DNA of 50,782 nt, taken from Lachnospiraceae bacterium. Lineage in GTDB: Bacteria; Bacillota; Clostridia; Lachnospirales; Lachnospiraceae. The notes under the pieces were generated by a model. The model searched no databases and was not told the DNA's origin. It saw only the letters and a program-made list of their open reading frames with translations. Position numbers and translations under genes: made by a program. Positions 7,259 through 19,025 of this stretch are shown piece by piece (positions within the stretch are counted from its first letter, which is position 1; every line of letters begins with the position of its first letter). The stretch covers positions 1 through 50,782 of the forward strand of contig JAFTQM010000013.1 of NCBI GenBank assembly GCA_017462755.1. The letters are read 5' to 3'.

Positions 7259-8962
7259 ATGCGAAAAAAGAAATTATTTTTATCAGGAGCATTAGTATTG
7301 TCTTTGGTGATGTGTTCGCAATTGACCGCATGTGGTCAGGCGGGAAATCAATCCGCAGAGAGTCAGAACGCTACCGTAACACCGGAGGCAACGACAGAAC
7401 CAACTGCAGCACCAACTGCAGAACCAACGGTAGAACCGACCGCAGAACCAACTGCAGAACCAATGGTAGAACCAACCGCGGAACCGACTGCAGAGCCAAC
7501 CACAGCACCAACGGCAACGCCGACGGTTAAACCAACCGAAGCACCGGAGGAGGTTTGGGTGCCGAAGGAAGCGCCGGCAGTACGCAATGAGCTGTCCGAA
7601 GAAGAAAAGCAGCAGAAGGAGCAGGAGATTTTGAATAAAGGAACCTTCCTGCATTCGGCGGAAGTGAATCAGGGATATTATCCTGGAGATATCTCGTGGC
7701 TGACCTCGGCAGACGAAAATGATATTCTGGCATTGATTTATGCCTGTGATGATGTAACGCACGGCGGCTGGGGCGTACTCGGTCTGGCGGTAGATGCCGG
7801 TGCCGGTTCGCAGCAGTTGAATATTTCGGCAATGTCGGATGAACCGGATAAGGAGCGGTTGCTTGTTTATACCGTAAAAGAGCTGATGGAGCTTGCAGGA
7901 GCGAAGAGCGCAGCAGATTTTAAGGGCTTTTCGTTAGGTGCATGGAATGGCGGACGGATTGCGGGGCTGTATTATCTGCCACAGGACGTTGCCAAGGAGC
8001 TGACGCAGTATCAGGCAGAGGTAGCGGAAATGGAGCAGATTATCCATACCTATACCGGAGAGCTGTCCAATGAAAATGCAATCGAGAGTGCGCAGGTGGT
8101 TTATGATTACCTGCAGGAAACCTTTGGAAACGCTTGTCTGACCGGACAGATGGAATCTACCTGGATGGGTTCGCCGGATTATGAGATGAACTTTATTAAG
8201 GATAAGACCGGAAAGCTTCCGGCGATTCGCGGACTGGATTTTATGCACAATGACTTTGCAGGCGTAACCAAGCGTGCAAAGGAATGGTGGGAGCAGGGTG
8301 GTATCCCGACGATTTGCTGGCATACCGGAGCGACCTTTGCCAGTGGTTATGACGAGAGCAAGAACGACAATATCAACTGGGAGGAAGCCTTTGTGCCGGG
8401 TACGGATGCCTACAATGCATTGCTCAAGGGTATGGACCGTGCGGTGCCTTATCTGCAGCAGTTAGAGGATGCCGGTGTTCCGATTCTTTGGAGACCGTTC
8501 CATGAGCTGGACGGTGGCTGGTTCTGGTGGAGCAAGGGCGGAAGCGAGAATTTTGTGAAGCTGTGGCAGCTGATGTACAGCCGTTACACCGATTACTGGG
8601 GCTTGGATAACCTGATTTGGGTATTTGGCTATTCCGGTAACGGAAATGGTATGGCAGACTGGTATCCGGGCGATGATTATGTAGATTTACTGGGAGCAGA
8701 CAGCTATACACCGGGACCGAACGCAAATCTCTATGAGGAATGTGACAGCATTCGTCCGGAGGGTATGCCACTCGTATTCCATGAGTGCGGTACGATTCCG
8801 AGTGAGGAAGAGATGACCTCGACCGAAGCAGAATGGCTGTTCTTCATGGTATGGCATACCAGCTATCTGACCGATGGCATAGCAAATCCGACCGGACATC
8901 TGAATGAAATTTACAACAGTGACTACTTTATTACACTGGATGAGTTACCGGATTTTCAGTAA
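7259..8962 (+). CDS. GH26 lipoprotein beta-mannanase
   Basis: Surface endo-beta-1,4-mannanase (567 aa). The start at 7259 follows GGAGG. A lipoprotein signal ends at LTAC with Cys25. Residues about 40-100 form a low-complexity linker of repeating PTAEPT/PTVEPT units. A domain of about 130 residues that I cannot name follows, and the GH26 barrel starts near LDFMHNDF. The acid/base is in WRPFHELDGGW (Glu416) and the nucleophile in VFHECG (Glu509), both diagnostic of GH26. It closes the plus-strand glycosidase run and is followed by a hairpin shared with the facing kinase gene. Together with GH5 it would cut mannan backbones outside the cell. Confidence 0.92.
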   Translation: MRKKKLFLSGALVLSLVMCSQLTACGQAGNQSAESQNATVTPEATTEPTAAPTAEPTVEPTAEPTAEPMVEPTAEPTAEPTTAPTATPTVKPTEAPEEVWVPKEAPAVRNELSEEEKQQKEQEILNKGTFLHSAEVNQGYYPGDISWLTSADENDILALIYACDDVTHGGWGVLGLAVDAGAGSQQLNISAMSDEPDKERLLVYTVKELMELAGAKSAADFKGFSLGAWNGGRIAGLYYLPQDVAKELTQYQAEVAEMEQIIHTYTGELSNENAIESAQVVYDYLQETFGNACLTGQMESTWMGSPDYEMNFIKDKTGKLPAIRGLDFMHNDFAGVTKRAKEWWEQGGIPTICWHTGATFASGYDESKNDNINWEEAFVPGTDAYNALLKGMDRAVPYLQQLEDAGVPILWRPFHELDGGWFWWSKGGSENFVKLWQLMYSRYTDYWGLDNLIWVFGYSGNGNGMADWYPGDDYVDLLGADSYTPGPNANLYEECDSIRPEGMPLVFHECGTIPSEEEMTSTEAEWLFFMVWHTSYLTDGIANPTGHLNEIYNSDYFITLDELPDFQ

Positions 8963-8982
8963 ATGAAATATTCTATAAAAGA

Positions 8983-9018
8983 ACAATCCACCGTCTTTTG
9001 TTTGAGATGGTGGATTGT
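8983..9018. terminator. Bidirectional terminator hairpin
   Basis: ACAATCCACC (8983-8992) pairs with GGTGGATTGT (9009-9018). It lies between the ends of the convergent GH26 and PfkB genes. On the minus strand the stem runs into TTCTTTTAT, on the plus side into a later T-run at 9038-9044. Confidence 0.75.
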
Positions 9019-9049
9019 CTTGCGTTATAGCCAACTCTTTTTTTGTATT

Positions 9050-9946
9050 TTATAAAAATGCATTTACTTCTGTCAGCGTTGGCGGATTAAGTGGCAAAGG
9101 AAATCTGGAAATGGCTACGGCAGAGCAAGCGCTTGCAAAACGTACCAGCTCATCGTCGGACATATGATGGAGCAAGCCGTAGATACATCCTGCCTTGAAG
9201 GTATCACCTGCGCCCAAAGTACTCTTGACTTCAACCGGGAATGGTCTCATTTTTTTCATCGGCTGATTCTTTCTGCCGTATATCATTTCATTTTCTCCGC
9301 GGGTAAGAATCACAAGTCCGTCCGTATTATCTGTCAGCAGTCCGTAGATTTCTTCGATGCTTTTGTTCTTATATTGTTCGGAACCGGTGCATTCCTTCGA
9401 AACGATATTAACCGCACAGTGTTGATGCAGATAGCTGTCGTGGCGGCAGTCAATTGTAACATAAGGCTTTTGATGTTTTACACAAAGCTCCGCTACGGTC
9501 TGGGTTTCTTCTAAGAAATATGGGTCGATAGCGGCAACCTTACAGTTGGAAATATCGTTTTCCTTCGGCATATTCCAGCGTTTTGTTGCACCCGGCTTGT
9601 AAAGCGATTGAAATACTCCCATAGGAGAGCGCACGAGTCCTGCGATAATGACATAATCCATAAGTCCCTCGTAATCGGGGTCAAAATAAAGCGAGGATAA
9701 ATCTACGGTTTTATCCTTATAAAAATCCTTCAAAAGTGGCGCTACCTCTGTGCCGATATGAGTACCGTCGATTTTTACGCTTATTCCTAAGGAAGCAAGC
9801 ACTGTCGCGGCAGTACCTGTTTCGCCACCCGGCAGAAAGTATTTCGCCTTGATTTCGGAATACTCATCCGGTTGCAGGAATTCTCCGTTTAACAAAAAGG
9901 AATGCGTTCCAAGTATCTGTCCATGCATGTAAACCTCGTAATTCAT
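9050..9946 (-). CDS. PfkB-family carbohydrate kinase
   Basis: Ribokinase-fold sugar or nucleoside kinase (298 aa). The C-terminal PfkB signature STLGAGDTFKAG carries the catalytic base Asp248, and the N-terminal half shows FLPGGETGTAATVLASLG, the usual substrate-lid region. An AAGGAGGT site precedes the ATG at 9946, so the upstream ATG at 9982 is rejected. It lies 22 nt downstream of a TetR-type regulator and is probably co-transcribed from its autoregulated promoter. The substrate is not identifiable. The protein resembles distant sugar kinases such as those acting on 2-keto-3-deoxy sugars, ribose or fructose derivatives. Confidence 0.85.
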   Translation of the reverse strand: MNYEVYMHGQILGTHSFLLNGEFLQPDEYSEIKAKYFLPGGETGTAATVLASLGISVKIDGTHIGTEVAPLLKDFYKDKTVDLSSLYFDPDYEGLMDYVIIAGLVRSPMGVFQSLYKPGATKRWNMPKENDISNCKVAAIDPYFLEETQTVAELCVKHQKPYVTIDCRHDSYLHQHCAVNIVSKECTGSEQYKNKSIEEIYGLLTDNTDGLVILTRGENEMIYGRKNQPMKKMRPFPVEVKSTLGAGDTFKAGCIYGLLHHMSDDELVRFASACSAVAISRFPLPLNPPTLTEVNAFL

Positions 9947-9968
9947 AAATACCTCCTTTATTAATCCT

Positions 9969-10562
9969 TTATTTCTCCGCATAGGTAGAAATAAAGTGTT
10001 TTACAAAATGTTCGATTCGTCCGAAAATCTGTGCTTGATTTTCAGGTTCTCTGTCGCAAAGATGAACGAGCGATGTCACAGGTGTAGTGTAGATAAAACT
10101 GAGCATTTCGGGATTTTCCTTTTTTAGCAGTCCATCGGATATCATTCCTTCAAAAATCTTTGCAAACAATCTCTGTGTACCTTCAAGAAAATGCTTTGTC
10201 GCAAGCTTTTTTACACGTTCGTCATGAAATTGCTCCGTTAATAATAGTTTTCTGGTGAGAATTATTTTTGGGTCGTTTACCGTAAAGCGGAGCATCTGCA
10301 TGGTAAGTGAGAATAGCTCATCACAGGATTTTGGCTGAGGAGGCAGATTGCTTTCTGAGCCAAAGCGCTGTGCGTAATATGCTTCCATTCGGTCCAGCAG
10401 ACAGTTCCATATATCTTCTTTACTCGTATAATGTTTATATAATGCAGATTTACTTAAACCGAGCTGTGCCGCAAGGTCACGCAGATTTGTACCCTTGTAG
10501 CCATGTTCGGCAAACAGGATTAGTGCCTCGTCAAGTATTCGGTTTTTGGTTGAGTTTTCCAT
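9969..10562 (-). CDS. TetR-family transcriptional regulator
   Basis: A 197-residue repressor with an N-terminal TetR helix-turn-helix (NRILDEALILFAEHGYKGTN, then LGLSKSALYKHYTSKEDI) and an all-helical ligand domain. The ATG at 10562 has GAGGAG upstream; longer starts would run into the operator. The promoter has a perfect 32-bp palindrome over its -10 and start region, so the protein very likely represses itself and the PfkB gene just downstream. The ligand is unknown; the partner kinase suggests a sugar or a phosphorylated metabolite (inference). Confidence 0.9.
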   Translation of the reverse strand: MENSTKNRILDEALILFAEHGYKGTNLRDLAAQLGLSKSALYKHYTSKEDIWNCLLDRMEAYYAQRFGSESNLPPQPKSCDELFSLTMQMLRFTVNDPKIILTRKLLLTEQFHDERVKKLATKHFLEGTQRLFAKIFEGMISDGLLKKENPEMLSFIYTTPVTSLVHLCDREPENQAQIFGRIEHFVKHFISTYAEK

Positions 10563-10577
10563 TGTATACTCCTCGTG

Positions 10578-10609
10578 CAATAAAAGTGACCATTTGGTCA
10601 CTTTTATTG
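10578..10609. promoter_or_regulatory. TetR operator, perfect 15-bp-arm palindrome
   Basis: CAATAAAAGTGACCA (10578-10592) and TGGTCACTTTTATTG (10595-10609) are perfect reverse complements around TT. The inner TGACCA-N2-TGGTCA is a typical TetR-family site. It overlaps the -10 box and the likely start point of the regulator's own promoter. Confidence 0.88.
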
Positions 10610-10634
10610 TAGCAAGGATCTGAGAGTGTGTCAA
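10606..10634 (-). promoter_or_regulatory. Sigma-A promoter of the TetR-PfkB unit
   Basis: On the minus strand TTGACA (10629-10634) is followed after exactly 17 nt by TACAAT (10606-10611). The -10 overlaps the operator. Confidence 0.85.
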
Positions 10635-10641
10635 TACAGTA

Positions 10642-10676
10642 AAAAGGCTACGTAGGGAGTTCCTACGCAGCCTTTT
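10642..10676 (-). terminator. Terminator of xfp
   Basis: AAAAGGCT-CGTAGG arms form a 15-bp stem with one mismatch and a five-base loop. On the minus strand it is followed by TTTTT. It lies about 40 nt beyond the xfp stop codon. Confidence 0.85.
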
Positions 10677-10715
10677 ATTAGAACAGAATTATTTATTTGG
10701 TATGATGCGAAGCAA

Positions 10716-13121
10716 TTACTTGCTCTCCGGAGTATGCCACTTCCAGTCGCGTACCTCCGGAAGGTCCTGACCGTACTCAGCAATGTACTGCTTGTGGGAT
10801 ACTAAGGTATCGCGCATCTTCTGTAACAGGTAAGCACCCTTGTTGCCTAACTGTGGCAGATTGTTGATTGCTGCAGATACGAGGCTGAAACGATCGATAC
10901 CATTCTGAACACGCATATCGAATGGAGTAGTGATGGTACCTTCCTCGCAGTAGCCGTATACATGCATATTGCGGTTAGTACGATGATAGGTTAACTCGTG
11001 TACCAGAGTCTTGTAGCCGTGGAATGCGAAGATTACCGGCTTATCCTTGGTGAAGAGTGCATCGTAATCGGTGTCAGTCAGACCGTGTGGATGAGTGGTG
11101 CTTGGCTGTAACTTCATCAAGTCAACTACGTTTACGAAACGAATCTTTAACTCCGGCAGGTTCTCGCGCAGAATGGTAACTGCAGCAAGTGCCTCAAGTG
11201 TGGGAGTATCACCACAGCAAGCCATAACTAAATCCGGCTCCTCGCCCTGATCGTTGCTTGCCCACTCCCAGATACCGATACCCTGGGTACAGTGCTTAAC
11301 AGCCTGCTCCATAGTTAACCACTGGTAGCTTGGGTGCTTGGATGCTACGATAACGTTTACATAGTTCTTGCTCTTGATACAGTGATCGAAGCAGGAAAGT
11401 AAGCAGTTAGCATCCGGTGGAAGGTACATACGAACAACGTCTGCCTTCTTATTGGAAATGTGGTCTAAGAAGCCCGGATCCTGATGGGTGAAACCGTTGT
11501 GATCCTGCTGCCATACGTTGGAGGTAAGGATCAGGTTCAGGGAAGCGATCTTCTGTCTCCAAGGAAGCTCGGAGGTAACCTTTAACCACTTAGCGTGCTG
11601 TGCACACATGGAATCTACGACACGGATAAATGCCTCGTAGCTTGCGAAGAAACCGTGACGACCGGTTAACAAGTAACCCTCTAACCAACCCTCGCACATA
11701 TGCTCGCTTAAGTAAGCGTCCATGATACGGCCGTTGAATGCAACGTCCTCATCGTTTGCGTGGATGTCAGCGTTCCAGTCACGCTTCTCAGCCTCAAATA
11801 CATGGTACAGACGGTTAGACATGGTCTCGTCCGGTCCGAAGATACGGAAGTTCTTGGTTTCCTCATTCAGCTTGAATACATCGCGAACATAAGCACCAAG
11901 CTCTAACATATCCTGAGCCTTTACTTCACCAGGAGCAGTTACGTCTACACCGTAGTTACGGAAATCAGGCAGTCTTAAGTCACGTAACAGCTTACCGCCG
12001 TTTGCATGAGGAGATGCACTGATTCTCTTATCGCCAACAGGAGTTAATGCCTTTAACTCAGGAATTAACTGAGCGCTCTCGTCGAATAACTCTTCCGGCT
12101 TGTAGCTTAAGAGCCATTCCTTTAATAATGGAAGATGCTCTTCCGGCTTCTCCATGGTAATCGGCACCTGATGTGCACGGAAGGAGCCTTCGATCTTCTG
12201 TCCGTCTACTACCTTTGGACCGGTCCAGCCCTTTGGAGTACGAAGAACGATCATTGGCCAGAATGGACGCTTGGTGTTGCCATTCTCTCTGGCATCCTTC
12301 TGGATAGCCTTAATCTTATCCATACAAGCATCCAGAGCCTCAGCCATCTTGCGATGCATAGCCATATGATCCGTACCGTCATCCTCACACTCAACAAAGT
12401 GTGGCTCCCAGCCGCAACCATGCAGGAAGCTTTCCAGCTCATCATGGGAAATGTGGGAGAATACGGTAGGGTTGCTGATCTTGTATCCGTTTAAGTGGAA
12501 GATTGGTAATACAGCACCGTCGGATACCGGATTCAGGAACTTATTGGAGTGCCAAGCGGTAGCCAAAGGACCGGTCTCAGCCTCACCATCACCTACGATA
12601 CATGCAGTAACGAGGTTTGGATTATCAAATACGGAACCGAAAGCATGAGCGATGGAGTAACCAAGCTCACCACCCTCATTGATGGAACCAGGAGTCTCCG
12701 GTGCAACGTGGCTGGAGATACCGCCCGGGAAGGAGAACTGCTTGCAAAGCTTCTTCATACCCTCGATATCCTGACCTACGTTTGGATAAATCTCGCTGTA
12801 GTGTCCCTCTAAGTAAGAGTTTGCTACAAAGAAGTTACCGCCGTGACCTGGGCCGGAGATAAGAATCATATCCTGATCATACTTCTTTACCACACGGTTT
12901 AAGTGAGCGTATACGAAGTTCTGACCCGGTACGGTACCCCAGTGTCCTACAATCTTCTTCTTAATGTGGTCCATGGTCAATGGCTCGCGAAGAAGTGGGT
13001 TGTCAAGTAAGTAGAGCTGTGCAGCTGCTAAGTAGTTTGCAGCGCGCCAGTACGCATCCATTTTCTGTAAGTAGTCCTCGGTTAAAGGCTGCTTTTCCGG
13101 ACAATCGTTTACTGTTGCCAT
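10716..13121 (-). CDS. xfp: Xylulose-5-phosphate/fructose-6-phosphate phosphoketolase
   Basis: Thiamine-diphosphate enzyme splitting xylulose-5-P (and often fructose-6-P) with phosphate into acetyl-phosphate plus glyceraldehyde-3-P (or erythrose-4-P); cytosolic. The 801-aa length matches the family. Visible marks are GHWGTVPGQ (His60), SGPGHGG (His93), [17 protein letters not shown] (His138) and the TPP/Mg motif [15 protein letters not shown] (about 177-191). An AAGGAG site precedes the ATG. The gene is monocistronic, with its own promoter 95-125 nt upstream and a strong terminator. It is divergent from a MerR-type regulator. It provides a bifid-shunt-like or pentose phosphoketolase route. 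Fructose-6-P use cannot be decided from sequence. Confidence 0.95.
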   Translation of the reverse strand: MATVNDCPEKQPLTEDYLQKMDAYWRAANYLAAAQLYLLDNPLLREPLTMDHIKKKIVGHWGTVPGQNFVYAHLNRVVKKYDQDMILISGPGHGGNFFVANSYLEGHYSEIYPNVGQDIEGMKKLCKQFSFPGGISSHVAPETPGSINEGGELGYSIAHAFGSVFDNPNLVTACIVGDGEAETGPLATAWHSNKFLNPVSDGAVLPIFHLNGYKISNPTVFSHISHDELESFLHGCGWEPHFVECEDDGTDHMAMHRKMAEALDACMDKIKAIQKDARENGNTKRPFWPMIVLRTPKGWTGPKVVDGQKIEGSFRAHQVPITMEKPEEHLPLLKEWLLSYKPEELFDESAQLIPELKALTPVGDKRISASPHANGGKLLRDLRLPDFRNYGVDVTAPGEVKAQDMLELGAYVRDVFKLNEETKNFRIFGPDETMSNRLYHVFEAEKRDWNADIHANDEDVAFNGRIMDAYLSEHMCEGWLEGYLLTGRHGFFASYEAFIRVVDSMCAQHAKWLKVTSELPWRQKIASLNLILTSNVWQQDHNGFTHQDPGFLDHISNKKADVVRMYLPPDANCLLSCFDHCIKSKNYVNVIVASKHPSYQWLTMEQAVKHCTQGIGIWEWASNDQGEEPDLVMACCGDTPTLEALAAVTILRENLPELKIRFVNVVDLMKLQPSTTHPHGLTDTDYDALFTKDKPVIFAFHGYKTLVHELTYHRTNRNMHVYGYCEEGTITTPFDMRVQNGIDRFSLVSAAINNLPQLGNKGAYLLQKMRDTLVSHKQYIAEYGQDLPEVRDWKWHTPESK

Positions 13122-13216
13122 AATGTTACTCCTTTCATCTTATGCCCTCGGTTTCGAAAGCAATTCATTGGTTGTTATTTTTTATTTCAAAGAATTATGT
13201 AATTCTGCTGTTCGTA

Positions 13217-13245
13217 ATTATATGATAAAATACAAGCTTTTGCAA
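13217..13245 (-). promoter_or_regulatory. Sigma-A promoter of xfp
   Basis: On the minus strand TTGCAA (13240-13245) and TATAAT (13217-13222) are spaced by 17 nt, leaving a leader of about 90 nt. Confidence 0.8.
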
Positions 13246-13330
13246 ATGGTAAGCAGGTTGTTTTTACAAATTCTACGTTTTGAACAAGGAAAAACGGTCG
13301 ATTCGAGGAAAAAGGTATAAAGTGCACCAT

Positions 13331-13350
13331 ACAACTTTGAAGAAAGTTGT
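13331..13350. repeat. Inverted repeat in the xfp/MerR gap
   Basis: ACAACTTT (13331-13338) and AAAGTTGT (13343-13350) flank GAAG. It lies between the xfp promoter and the regulator's promoter. It may be an operator or a weak terminator, as GCAATTTTTG follows on the plus strand. The rest of 13122-13511 holds the two promoters and nothing else I recognise. Confidence 0.55.
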
Positions 13351-13457
13351 GCAATTTTTGCGACGCCGGTCAAATGTTGCGGTTATAGTACCTCTGTGAT
13401 ATAGTTGGGAGGGGAACGTTGTTCGAAAAATTGTACAGAGTTTGTCAGGAGGATATG

Positions 13458-13488
13458 TTGACTTGGACATCGTGTCGTACTTTACAAT
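13458..13488 (+). promoter_or_regulatory. MerR-type promoter with 19-nt spacer
   Basis: TTGACT (13458-13463) and TACAAT (13483-13488) are separated by 19 nt, the overlong spacing typical of MerR-activated promoters. A GACA-TCG-TGTC dyad (13467-13477) is in the middle of the spacer. Autoregulation by the gene it drives is likely. Confidence 0.65.
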
Positions 13489-13511
13489 AATGAGAGGAAG
13501 GAGATGAGTGT

Positions 13512-14510
13512 ATGGAATATATGACAGTGACAGAGGTATCGAAAAGCTTTGGAGTATCGACCAGAATGCTGCGTTATTATGAGAAACTCGACCTGCTAAA
13601 GAGCGGACGAAAGGAAGGCTATGCTTACCGGATTTATGATGAAGCAGCGGTAAAGCGGCTGCAGCAGATTATTATTTTAAGGAAGCTGCGCATACCATTA
13701 AAATCGATAGGTGTGATTTTGGCGGATGAGGAACAGGCGCAGGCACTCACAGTTTTGCAGGAGAAAATCGCAGAGCTGGAAGAGGAAGTGAATGCGTTAA
13801 GTACGATTCGCGACATTTTGAAGCTTTTTATGGCACGTCTGGAGGAGAGCCTTGCGAAAAAGATACATCTGGATTTGCTTGATGACAGTGAGCTGATTGC
13901 ATTGACGAGTACACTCGCACCCTCGAGATTTCAGTTAAAGGAGGAGCATTCGATGAGTGAGTTAAACAAGGCAGAAGAGATTATTCAAAAATTATCAGAC
14001 CGAGAGGTAAGGATTATCTTTATACCATCGGTAACCGTGGCAGCGATACATACGGTGAATGAAGCGCCGGAGTGGACGAATCTGCAGCAGCTTCGACAAT
14101 TTATTAAGGAAAGTAAGCTGGCAGAGATTAAGCCGGATTTTCGTGTATTTGGTTTTAATCATGATGCGCCGGATTGCCATGGTTATGAAACCTGGGTTAC
14201 GATTCCAAAGGAGCTTGATGTGCCGGAGCCGTTTGTAAAGAAGCAATTTGGAGGTGGACTTTACGGTGCGCATATGATACCGTTTGGTGCGTTTGAGGAA
14301 TGGCGTTGGCTTTACGAATGGGCAGAAGCAAGCGAGGAGTATGACATTGACTGGCGTGCGCCGGAGCCGATGATGGGCGGCATGCTGGAGGAATCTCTGA
14401 ATTATATCAATCGTTATGATAACGAGCCGGAGGCGATTGAAGGAGGGCTGCAGTTAGATTTACTGATACCGATTCGAAAGAAGGAAATTACGCATAAGAA
14501 AAATGAATAA
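13512..14510 (+). CDS. MerR-family regulator with C-terminal effector-binding domain
   Basis: A 332-residue regulator. Residues 1-70 form the MerR winged helix (TVTEVSKSFGVSTRMLRYYE, then R-rich wing and YRIYDEAAVKRLQQI), followed by a long dimerisation helix (about 75-120). Residues about 155-325 look like a GyrI/AraC-effector-type ligand domain (VFGFNHDAPDCHGYETWVTI). Such multidrug-sensing regulators of the BmrR type bind bulky hydrophobic ligands. A GGAAGGAG site lies upstream of the ATG. It is divergent from xfp, and the two promoters lie within 275 nt, so a role in xfp control is possible but unproven. groESL follows downstream with its own promoter. Confidence 0.9.
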   Translation: MEYMTVTEVSKSFGVSTRMLRYYEKLDLLKSGRKEGYAYRIYDEAAVKRLQQIIILRKLRIPLKSIGVILADEEQAQALTVLQEKIAELEEEVNALSTIRDILKLFMARLEESLAKKIHLDLLDDSELIALTSTLAPSRFQLKEEHSMSELNKAEEIIQKLSDREVRIIFIPSVTVAAIHTVNEAPEWTNLQQLRQFIKESKLAEIKPDFRVFGFNHDAPDCHGYETWVTIPKELDVPEPFVKKQFGGGLYGAHMIPFGAFEEWRWLYEWAEASEEYDIDWRAPEPMMGGMLEESLNYINRYDNEPEAIEGGLQLDLLIPIRKKEITHKKNE

Positions 14511-14585
14511 ATGAGAATTTGAGAGAATATGATAGGATAAATGAGATTTGCCATGGAAATAAAGCAAAATAATACGATTAAAAAC

Positions 14586-14614
14586 TTGCATCTTTTGCTG
14601 GTTTTCACTAATAT
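14586..14614 (+). promoter_or_regulatory. groESL promoter
   Basis: TTGCAT (14586-14591), a 17-nt spacer and TAATAT (14609-14614) lie directly upstream of the CIRCE operator. Transcription would start just before the operator. Confidence 0.8.
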
Positions 14615-14625
14615 ATAGTCAATGA

Positions 14626-14652
14626 TTAGCACTCGATGCGAAAGAGTGCTAA
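14626..14652. promoter_or_regulatory. CIRCE operator (HrcA binding site)
   Basis: A perfect TTAGCACTC-N9-GAGTGCTAA match. CIRCE is the established operator of the HrcA heat-shock repressor, which controls groESL in Firmicutes. hrcA itself is not in this window. Confidence 0.98.
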
Positions 14653-14705
14653 TAACGACAAAAAACGAGCGGGGAACCGCAGCACATAGCAAGGAGGATT
14701 CTAAT

Positions 14706-14993
14706 ATGAAGTTAGTACCATTAGGCGACAAGGTTGTATTAAAGCAGATGGCAGCAGAAGAGACTACCAAGTCCGGTATCGTATTGCCGGGTCAGGCAAA
14801 GGAAAAGCCACAGCAGGCAGAGGTGGTAGCAGTAGGTCCTGGCGGAATGGTAGATGGCAAGGAAATCACCATGCAGGTAAAGGTAGGAGATAAGGTAATT
14901 TACTCCAAGTATGCAGGTACCGAAGTAAAGCTTGGGGAGGATGAGTATATCGTAGTAAAGCAGAACGATATCGTAGCAATCGTTGAGGACTAA
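14706..14993 (+). CDS. groES: Co-chaperonin GroES (Hsp10)
   Basis: A 95-residue Hsp10 that caps the GroEL ring and helps fold client proteins in the cytosol. It starts MKLVPLGDKVVLKQ and contains the mobile-loop region around TTKSGIVLPGQAKEKPQ and the ending YIVVKQNDIVAIVED. The ATG at 14706 follows AAGGAGG. An in-frame ATG at 14622 lies upstream of the operator and is rejected. It is the first gene of a two-gene operon under CIRCE/HrcA control, 69 nt before groEL. Length and sequence are normal for the family. Confidence 0.98.
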   Translation: MKLVPLGDKVVLKQMAAEETTKSGIVLPGQAKEKPQQAEVVAVGPGGMVDGKEITMQVKVGDKVIYSKYAGTEVKLGEDEYIVVKQNDIVAIVED

Positions 14994-15041
14994 TAGTGAT
15001 TTGGACGGAATCGTTCGTTTGATGTCGCAGGGCGACGATAA

Positions 15042-16688
<1,647 letters not shown>

Positions 16689-16724
16689 TTCCGCTGCGTA
16701 AGGCGAGTGATATAACGAAAATTG

Positions 16725-16763
16725 AGCAGGTGCTGTATCCGGTCGGGTATGGCACCTGCTTTT
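16725..16763 (+). terminator. Terminator of groESL
   Basis: AGCAGGTGC (16725-16733) pairs with GCACCTGCT (16752-16760), followed by TTT. Confidence 0.8.
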
Positions 16764-16940
16764 GCATGACGCATTAGGGATGCCAAGTTCTCTTTTATTC
16801 TGAAAAATGTGTAAACTCTGGGAAAAGCTCTTTTCAAGCACAAAAAAATTTAGTATAATAAATATAACTATGAAGTTTAGAAAAGTACCGGAGATAACCG
16901 GTCAAAAGAAAGGATGCCCATAGGGCAAGGGTGAAAAAAG

Positions 16941-17444
16941 ATGGATGGTTCTTATGCTGAGACCTCAGTGAAGAAAAAGCAATCACCGTTAAATATGGTG
17001 ATAAAGGTAGCGATGGTTACATTTACGGCAATCATGCTGTTAATCGGTACCTCATTGTTTGGTGTATTTGCCATGATTTTTAGTGGTATTTTGATTGTGG
17101 CATGCATCATCGTATTTCCTTATTTGAAGGTAGAATACGAATATGTATACTGCGATGGTCAGCTGGATTTTGATAAGATTTACAGCGGAAATAAAAGAAA
17201 GACAGCATTGCGTATTGATTTTGAGAACGTAGAGATGATGGCTCCGGTCAATTCCCATTCGCTGGATTCTTACAATCATCAGCAGGTAAAGGTAGCAGAT
17301 TATACCTCCGGTTATCCGGACACCAAGGTTTATGCAATTATCCTGCGCAAGGGTGAGCTGCTGACGAAGATTTTGTGTGAGCCGAGCGAGAAGATGCTGT
17401 CGATGATTAAGCAGAAGGCAATGAGAAAGTTTTCTGAATATTAA
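16941..17444 (+). CDS. Small membrane-anchored protein (DUF6106-like)
   Basis: A 167-residue protein with two adjacent hydrophobic segments (about 20-40 and 43-62) after a short Lys-rich cytoplasmic head. The rest is a soluble mixed alpha/beta domain (residues 68-167), which includes YEYVYCDGQLDFDKIYSGNKRK. The pattern resembles DUF6106-type proteins of clostridia; that name is from memory and not checked. The function is unknown. An AAGGGTG site precedes the ATG, and a TATAAT box at 16855-16860 with a weak TTTTCA upstream could be its promoter. It lies between groEL and guaB but has separate expression signals. Confidence 0.75.
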   Translation: MDGSYAETSVKKKQSPLNMVIKVAMVTFTAIMLLIGTSLFGVFAMIFSGILIVACIIVFPYLKVEYEYVYCDGQLDFDKIYSGNKRKTALRIDFENVEMMAPVNSHSLDSYNHQQVKVADYTSGYPDTKVYAIILRKGELLTKILCEPSEKMLSMIKQKAMRKFSEY

Positions 17445-17474
17445 AAGCATCTTTGCAGAGAGTATTATTTCCTC

Positions 17475-19009
<1,535 letters not shown>

Positions 19010-19025
19010 GAAAGAATGATGGGGT

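Noticed and set aside
7380-7550. CRISPR-like repetition
   Set aside because: The repeats are codon-length units within an open reading frame encoding PT repeats and lack unique spacers.
7292-7762. 156-aa minus-strand frame rich in Cys, Trp and Phe
   Set aside because: It is the antisense of the repetitive PT linker of GH26; its composition is dictated by that repeat, and it has no ribosome site.
13123-13320. 65-aa plus-strand frame in the xfp/MerR gap
   Set aside because: It covers the minus-strand xfp promoter and has a composition typical of non-coding A/T-rich DNA, with no ribosome site.
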